NCBI RefSeq assembly: GCF_910596095.1
Contig: NC_056550.1
Coordinates: 12,631,001-12,695,000 of the forward strand
Direction of reading: 5' to 3'
DNA: 64,000 nucleotides
From: Thunnus maccoyii
Taxonomy: Eukaryota; Chordata; Actinopteri; Scombriformes; Scombridae
The translations under genes and the position numbers were made by a program. Positions 55,761 through 64,000 of this stretch are shown one piece after another. The first letter of the stretch is position 1, and the number at the start of each line of letters is the position of its first letter. Below the pieces are notes generated by a model. That model saw only the letters and a program-made list of their open reading frames with translations, was not told the origin of the DNA and made no database searches.

Positions 55761-58700
55761 ATTCACGAATAAAAAGGTACTGAATATCATGAATATTAAA
55801 CACAAATTCAATTGACTATTTCAGATAGAAATTTATTAGCTAATTATAAAATTGGTCAGGCTTCTATATAGGCAGGTAGAGTGAGAGAAAATGTTTAAAC
55901 ATACTTCTGTGTATCCCTTTCAAATTTCTTTTTCACTGCCTCACTTTACTGTGGATGTGAATATGTTTATCAAAGCACCTTGACTTTCTGGATCAAAATA
56001 CTTTGTGTCTCATGGAGAATAGATATTACAGTTCTTCACCTGCAATCTAATATTCAAAATGATACGACTGAAATTGATATTCTTTGGTTGTGCACTGTAG
56101 CTGATAAAACTTGAGCTGAGCTGTGACCCTGAATCACAGTGTGTTCCTCGGAGGAGTACCATATAAAATATCCATTTATAAATATCTATCCGGCTGAGAC
56201 GGATCCATTGTGCACTCATCTCCATTTGGTGGCATGAAAGGGCTTTACTGGAATGGAACAGAGGATTGCTGCTGTAATTTATGTTAATGAAGTTGTGTGC
56301 CTTAAGTTGTGTGCCAGTGTGAGCATACAAAAACCGCTTGTTTTTGTTTACTTAGCTCAGTCATTATCTGTCTGAATAACTGTGTGTTTCTGTATTTGTG
56401 AGGAATACCATGTACACGTCAGCCCAAGGGATTTTTTCGTTTTGTCCCGGGCAAACCGGAAAATAACCCTGACAGCTTGGGAGAGTACATTATCATTGAC
56501 CTGCCCCACAGTGACAGTGTGTGTGTGTGCCTGTGTGTGTCTGTGGGCAGACATGTGCATGCACAGCAGCACAGGTGACCTTTTACATGGAGTAAGTCCT
56601 TTCAAATATCAAGTATGAGCCCTTAGTTGTTCTGCACATATATGTAATTTTTGAAAGCTAATGTTAACAAACCTGTTGTTACAGCCTGCAGAAACAGCAG
56701 AGTGAAACAGGTGGGACAGAGACAGCACTTTTCTCAATTGGTGGATATCTTAATAACATTATTGAATGTGAAACATATTTAATACATGAATCTCATGCAC
56801 ATCTCCACATTTCCATTTTAAATAAAGAAATCGCCAGGTAGGCACATGCCTTACACTCTGCTGTAATTCCACAATACATATTTGCAGGACCAGTATGCTT
56901 CACTGAACATGCATTTGTTCTTACACCACTGATGATGAACTTTTCTTTGTTAATGTGCCAGTGTCCTTTGCACTCAGAATTAGCTCAGTGTACCCTGTTG
57001 ATGCCTGAGGAACATTTTATAAATTCATTTTAGATAAACATGTTTGCTAAATGCCATAGAGAAGCTTTAAATTTTATTTGGGCTAGAGATAGCAGAATAC
57101 AAATAACTGTTGTGTAAGTCAAGCCTTCCTTATGATGCATTGATCTACATTTATTTACAATCCAATGGGCATATATATGTACCTCTAGCAACTATGTAAT
57201 GAATCACCTTTAGGCTATGCCTTCATAATTTAAATGACAATTCCACCCTAAAACAGAATTTTCATTTAATGTCCCCTTAAACTTGTTACATAGTCCATCA
57301 GGCAAAAACGCTGAACAGAAGCTTAACCTCATTGTTTGTTTATTTCATGGCTATCTCACAGTTCCAATATTCTGGTAATTTTTTATGTCCCCTTAACATC
57401 AAGTACATTGTGGGCTAAATTGTGGGAGTTATATGATTCATACTGTATTTGAAATATGTCTGTAAGAACAATATACTCCTCATCCAGGGAAAACAGGTTC
57501 TCCACAGTCTTAACAATTCAGGAATAAAAAAAAAGATAAGTAAAAAAAAGTTTTGTCTTCAGACTTTGTGAGAGCAGAGCTGTCAAATGAAACAATTGTT
57601 CTAAATGACAAAACTACACTGACAGAGCTGACAAGAAACACATTGAAAATGTGGGTGTACATCAGTGATAAAAATAAGCATTTAGGAGCCATAAGCTCTG
57701 CTGTTGTGTTCATCCAGATACTGTAGCACCCTTGTTAGTTTGCTTAGCATCAACTGCAAACACAAGAATTTCAAACTGAATGTTTTTTGACATCCTCTTC
57801 CCCATCTGTTTGTCTAGCAACTTGCATACAGAGTTGTCCTTATTGTCTCCCAGTTGCTTTTATTTATGTCACTTCATCATCTTGTATTGCAATGAGCTAC
57901 ATTACCTAGCATGTGTATATTTAAATACATTACAGTCAGAGACTCTTAATCAAGGAACTGACCATTTAGCAAAAGGTTATAAATTTGGCAGGAAAACACT
58001 CTGTGTTTGCAGGGAGCTCTGAAAGAATCTGAGTAGCAATTAGGTTTCTGCATAGGAAGCTAATCCCCCTAAAAACAGGCATGAAGATAAATCTTAGTTA
58101 AATCAACAATATGAAATAAAGATGAGGTTGGTGGAGGGAACTGCAGTACTTGAATGTGTAACCAGGAGGTTAAAAATAAATGCCCACTTCAGTGTGTGCA
58201 ACTCGGCCAATTCAGTCACTTGGCTCAATGAGACAGGAAATAAATACCATGGGAAGTGCTCTCCCCCTTTTGCTGCTGCTGGATGTCTCTGCTACGCCTA
58301 ACCATAACCATAACCTAAGTCCTTACCCCAACTGTGGAGGTGATGCTACGGAAAACACAATTTTGACAGGAGAGGGAACATTATTTGAGGGGGGAACAGA
58401 CTTTGACAGAACACTGTCTTGAAACTGACTGTGGGAGTGTCTGTCAGCCAAAGTATCCTATCTAAAATGTCTCATGGTAAATCATTTTATGTATTAGACC
58501 ACATGTATCAATAACTTCTCATTTCTACTCAGGACAGAGTTTGCCACAGCTGCTTTGCTTTACCTGTAATGTATGGTTAAATTATCATTGTTTTTATTAC
58601 TTCTCATTTCATTTGTTTTTAGTCTTGTCATACAGCACCACAAGACATCAGCTCAACTGCTTTTTTATGAATAGCAATACAAATACACAGATTGCAAATG

Positions 58701-59795
58701 AATACATTAAGTTTTAGCAGCATAATAGAGGACTGAGCAGCCAGCAGTACATCACCTGCAAGCATGTGGAAGCCATAAATACTAATAATTCATGCTAATC
58801 ACAAATTGAATCTGAACAGCAACAGCGCAGCAACAAAACTCAACCAAGAACATAGCCAACAACAATGCAGCCTCATTGTTTACAGCATTTACTAAGCAAA
58901 CACAGCCTGTATTAAGCCAAAAATATGAAATGACACTAGGAATGAATGAAAGCTCAAGTACCAGATACTTAACTTCTGAGATCTGAGTCAAAGGCACCTG
59001 ACAGTAAACACAGTAAATGGTGTTGGCATGAGCTTAATCAGAATAGTAACATTAAGTGTCAGGTTATAATGTCTGCGCCTTACACCTGCATGAATACGAT
59101 CTGACATAACTAGCCACACAGCTGTCACTGAGCCAGTAAGTGTGAAGGATGTTGAAAACAGTTGATGCCAAACAGCCAATACAAGCACAACTTCAGTGCT
59201 ATGCCTGAACTGATGGTATGCTTCATGCATGCTCAGTGAGGGAGCTACGCCGCGCTGTGAGTGTGACTACAGTCCTCCGTGTTCCTGTGAAACATGCTGT
59301 GAGAAGATCTTTTCAATTCTGCTTCATCATCTAAGTGAAGAGATTTTATCAAAGAGTGATCATCTAAAAGAGGAGTACTCTTCATGCTAAAATCTTCTCT
59401 GGCCATGTAATTTTTATATCTTGTAGTTTGTGGTCACTGGGTCTGTATTTGGTCAGGATTTTTCTTAGTGTTTTACTTATTTTTAGGGCCAGGTACCAGA
59501 GATATATGTTGAGTTCTTTTCTGTTCACCTCTCTTCTCCCTCCTCTGTGCCTTACCTGATCCCTCCCTATCACCTCGACTCCTTCACTACTCTCTCTGGA
59601 CTCATCTCTTCCTTTATTCACTCTGTTGCCTCTCGCCACCACTTTTTTCTCTCTCACCGTCTATACCAGTGTCTCTGAAGAAATGTCCCACATAATCTTT
59701 CTTTTTTTTCTTCGGGTTTACTCACACTCGCCCCCTCAGGCAGGGTGAGTCAGGTGTGACCACATCTGTGGTTTCAAGAACTGCCTAGGTTAAAC

Positions 59796-59796
59796 A

Positions 59797-59881
<85 letters not shown>
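59796..59881. repeat. (CA)n microsatellite
   Basis: About 42 uninterrupted CA units; among the longest in the window. Confidence 0.97.
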
Positions 59882-59885
<4 letters not shown>

Positions 59886-62800
59886 AAGTCCAATATCTTT
59901 ACTGTATAGCACACATTCCCCAGATTTCTCTTCCATTTATGGTTTTTCAAACCTGTCTGGCTCTTGCTATGGTCACCTTCCATATCACTGTCCAGTGTGT
60001 GCAAACATGTGCATGTGTGTGTGCCTGTGCATGAGGTACTGTCAGGTCTCTGCACTGTTCAAATGATATGCATGCTGTCAATTTGAATCAGTGTGTTGTG
60101 GAACTCCATGCGCCCACACAGTCAGTATGTATGTAAAATGTCAGTGCATCAGAACAAACCAGCGCACGCAATTCTCTCATGTGCATAACTTGAAGACAAA
60201 TGCACTTTGAGTACACTGATTTGCAATTTATACAAGTACACATTTGTCAACGTTGCTGTTAATGCTATATATATGAGCACACCAAGGCAACATTTCCTGT
60301 ATTGATATACTGATGCTCTGGTGATCAATCTGAGGGTGTGACAACTGACTTATGGTTTACAGTTGGATGCAGTTGGAGCTCTCTCCTTCACTTCTTATTT
60401 CTATCTCCCCCTATCTTCATCTCTCTATTTATTTTTTTCATTCCTCTACCAAAAGCTGCCCCCCACCCCTCCCACTCTCCCACCTTTTCCCGCCTCCACC
60501 CTCAAACCACTGTGGCCTCCGCTGGGCTCCACTTGCTACTTTTCTTGCATGTCTCCCTGAATGTTCGGATCGATAAGAGCTGGCTGCGTAATAGAATTAG
60601 GCTCTAATGGAAAGTACAAACTAGCTTTCTATTTACTAAATCCCTCCAGGGGGGTTCTGGGTAGGTAAAGATCAGACTGTGAAATGAGACTGTAGTCGAA
60701 GATGTATGTGCACAATTTTCTCACGTATGGTTGTGTGTACGTGTGTGTGTACATATTTGTGCATTAGGGGAAGAGAGAGACTAGCTGTAAATAGACTTGA
60801 AATCATGTAAAATTGGTTTAAATTCATCAGCTGCTGTCACAACGTCAGGTGGTGGAATTTTTCCACAAGTGATGTGTGGCTGGGGACAGCAGGAGTGAGA
60901 GAGTTCTGTGTTCATGTATATCATTAAATATGTGTTTTTGTAAGTGCAAACATCTCTAATGTGGACAAAGACTGTCTTAGGCTTACAATGCTTCCAATCT
61001 ACAAAGATGTCAGGTGGTTTCCTGTAAAACACCAGTCTAGAAGCACAAATAGCAGTAAGTTAATATTCAGTAATTTATTGTATTAACAGGCATGAACAGG
61101 CAACACTTTGTTCAATAAAGGCAAGTGTCCACCTATTAATAGTACAAGATATGAAAATAAACAACTTTGGTGTAATATTGTGATTAAATATTACAGCATC
61201 TATCCTCCTGTAATGCATGCAAAACACACATTTTCGCAGTCATTATCCATGGCTGCCGTCAATGTTAAATAACACTCAAAGAGATTACATGGTTATATTC
61301 ACAGCAACTGAAACCTGATGGGAAACAATTAAAAAGATGCAATTAGACATATTGTTTGGTTTGTATGATTTTTTTGGTTGAAACAAAAACACTTGCTGCC
61401 AAAGCAACAAAGCTAACAGCACACAGCTAAGCAAACAATCCATCAGTACACTGGGCAAAACATCACATTTGGGGTTTAATGGAAGCAGAGTTGTTGTGTG
61501 AATTGTCCTCTTAAATGTGAACATTTTAAAGTAATGAAATGACTCCTCTCCTCTCCTCTCTCCACATCTGTACCTTCCCCCTCATCACTCCCACTTTCTT
61601 TACATTGTATCTCCCCATTTCTCTCTCTCTTATTTCCCCTCTTTCCTCTCTGACAGTATTCTCATTGAAAGAGTAACATAACCGTATTGTAAGGCCGCCT
61701 CAACACGGCCTATACATGACTGATGTGATACAAGCCCGCACACATATTCAGAGGTTTATCCACACTCAAAGGTGAACATATGTCCAGTCAACTGGGACTC
61801 TGAATGTTTCATAAGATCACAGGGGGCCACAGTTCAGGTTTCAGTCGAGGTGTATGTGTGTGCATGTGTGTAAAGAGGGAGAAAGTTTGTGTGTATGTGT
61901 GTAGAGAGAAAAAGGCAGGGCAAGTTTATGGCACACAGAGAAAATTCAAAGTGCTTTACGTAAGACATAACAGACATTACAGAGGAGGAGCCTCACGGTT
62001 GAAACAAATGTTTTATGTCACATGAGATTGTAGAGATGAATGTTGTTTACACGCTACCTACTAAAGTGAACTCCTGGAGGTTTGTGCACATCTCTCTCTC
62101 TCTCCCACTCTCTGTGTGTATGTGCATGACTGCATATGCTTAACCATATGTCAGTTTGGCACACGGACACACACCAACAAGCTGCTTACATGTGTGTCCA
62201 TATGTGTGTGTAAAATGTGTTTTCATGTTAGTATGGTTATCTACATAGATACAGTTGTTTTTAACAGAGTATAGATAGTGAGTGTGTGGTTTGAGTCTGT
62301 GGCAGTAATCACTTTCCTCTAGATCTTTCCATGCTTAAAGTATCTCCAGGACTCAACCTTATCTCTACCAAGGGAAGGTGAGAGCTCACACTCACACACA
62401 CTAACACAACCACATACACACACGGACCTTGGGATGTAGCCTATCTTTTTCCCAGCAGCCCCAGAGGCTGCGTACAACTGGCATCTCTGTGGAAAACCAA
62501 CCTCTATCTGCACGGTCATCCAAACTGACATACCTGATTTGACCACACGACTCATTCAGGCATGTTGGGTTTGTCCTACTTGTTATGACTCTAAGAACAA
62601 TGTCAAACAGAGCATCTTAATAACCATCCTTGTTCTGTTTCCTGCTTGTAATCAACTCTTACACTGTATTAGCACTGAGCCAGAGGCTGAAGTCTGACTT
62701 TTTGGATTAGAAGCCAATGGGCCATAAGCCAAGGAGGTGTTTAGGTGAGTTTGAAACTGTTTTCATAAAAGCTAAGCAGCACCCGACAATGCACTTTGTC

Positions 62801-63059
62801 AGGTGCATTTAGATGCCAGAAACAAAGCCAAAAAGGTCAACAATAACTTTCTGTAAAGTGTAAGTACTTGCAGTATTTTGTCCTGGGAGAGTTTTTATTT
62901 TGCATCAGTCTTCTGCACAATTGGGTGACGTATTTGTTGCATAAATATGCAGATTGTGGATAAATTATGTTCCACAGTTATCCCACTGCTGTAAAATTGA
63001 TTCCCACTTTTGCAGATTGTGGTAAAAAATGCACCTGTGTTACTGTTTGGAATAAAAAA

Positions 63060-63235
63060 GCTCATTATGTTGAACTTTTGTGTTACAGCCCTGTCTTGTG
63101 TTACTGTGTTATTGCATTGCTCTGTTGTAATGCAATGCATTGTGACATGAGGTGACTTGATGGAATGTGACCTGATGTGATGGATTTGATGTGACACTAG
63201 GTAACATGAGTTGATGCAATGCAATATAATGTTAT
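63060..63235. repeat. Degenerate TGTGA/ATGCAATG-rich patch
   Basis: GATGTGA, GGTGACTTGAT and GATGTGAT-like words recur irregularly, flanked by ATGCAATGCAAT at both sides (about 63128-63140 and 63214-63226). Looks like a decayed minisatellite. Confidence 0.4.
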
Positions 63236-64000
63236 AATTCACATTTGCACATTGTTTCTATTCTATCATGAGTGTTGTTACACTGTCCAGCCAAAGTGGC
63301 TTTAAGTCAGTGACATATCCATTGTTAATAGAAAAAGACTAGCTTGGTAGCTCATTCTTCACCAATAAAACACACAGGGTACCTTGTTTCACTTCTTTGT
63401 TCTGCCTGCTAATTGCCTGACCCAAGCATTGTATTTGCTCATAAGTGCCAACCCAGACAAAGCACACAGTCAGCAAATACCTAACACCCTCCCACCCTTC
63501 CCCTTGGTTCCAACTGTGCTCCCTAAACCTCAATTATTCACAACTTATGAATAACGCACTTTACCTCAAGCTGGCAAGTGGGGGTATTTTTGCACATGGC
63601 GCTTTGAATTAGTCATAACCTCACAATGGCAAAACATACAATTTTCATGCCTCCAGCCTTTCTCTTGTGCGTTGTATAAAAGTGCCATAATAAGTATTTT
63701 GCTGTCAATACACGTAGGGAGTGTCTAAAACTAACCCATATGCCTAAGCTTCAAAGCGGATAGCTGCTTTCTGCTTTCAATGTGACTGACTTGGCATGCG
63801 AAGTAATGTAGTCATGTTTAATTGATCTAAATCTCTGCAACTTCACTCTTTATACTGTATGGATCAGCATTATTTCTAATGAACAACAAACAATAAAAAT
63901 ACATTTTTGGCTTATGGAGCACTTACGTAAGTCATTGATGCAGACATTCTGTATCTAGGAAACAATGTGACAAGGCTTTGAATCTCTATCATCAACCTTC

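Larger units (their letters stand above)
53880..64000. other. Long gene-free stretch at the right end of the window
   Basis: No spliced or intact gene could be supported. Open frames are short, low-complexity or microsatellite-derived. Recognisable contents are two pyrimidine tracts (53960-54180, 60380-60530), CA/GT microsatellites, the LINE scrap near 55.7 kb and a loosely repetitive ATGTGA-rich patch at 63.1-63.2 kb. Confidence 0.5.

Overview
The window looks like nuclear DNA of a bony (teleost) fish. The genes are split into many exons with GT–AG introns. The intergenic DNA is full of long (CA)n/(GT)n microsatellites. Several interspersed repeats resemble families I know from teleosts: a Tc1-like palindrome, hAT-like and other MITE-like elements, and a LINE-type 3' tail. 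I cannot name the species from sequence alone. I see no bacterial, viral or CRISPR features and no convincing undescribed multi-gene system.

Three protein-coding genes can be assembled exon by exon with every reading phase matching. (1) sgsm3, + strand, 20 coding exons from 24228 to 31467, encodes a 755-residue TBC–SH3–RUN protein. Its non-coding first exon and promoter are probably near 19.3–19.6 kb. (2) gtpbp1, − strand, 14 coding exons from 42343 down to 34666, encodes a 683-residue EF-1A-like GTPase. (3) A prototype galectin, + strand, 4 exons from 47995 to 51575, encodes 135 residues and resembles fish lgals2a. sgsm3 and gtpbp1 are tail to tail, with about 3.2 kb between stop codons. gtpbp1 and the galectin are head to head, about 5.6 kb apart. 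From general knowledge, the human counterparts lie together on 22q13.1, so this is probably a conserved block. The three products do not form one pathway.

Layout: 1–0.7 kb unassigned; 0.7–2.7 kb a decayed LINE on the − strand; 3.1–3.5 kb a diverged tandem duplication; 4.8–5.0 kb a small poly(A)-tailed retrocopy with an 18-bp target-site duplication; 5.7–6.7 kb a pyrimidine-rich tract, then a fold-back repeat; 6.7–19.3 kb apparently gene-free DNA with microsatellites; 19.3–31.5 kb sgsm3; 32.1–32.7 kb a MITE with TTAA at both ends, just past the sgsm3 stop; 34.7–42.3 kb gtpbp1; 43.5–45.5 kb several repeats; 47.9–51.6 kb the galectin; 51.7–64 kb apparently gene-free DNA with a long palindrome (52.7–53.0 kb), a second LINE scrap (about 55.7 kb) and microsatellites.

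The observations most worth a second look are the retrocopy with its target-site duplication, the MITE in the probable sgsm3 3' UTR, a (CA)n tract right behind an sgsm3 splice donor, the long palindrome, the interleaved inverted repeats at 6.2–6.7 kb, and two copies of one MITE family flanking the central genes.
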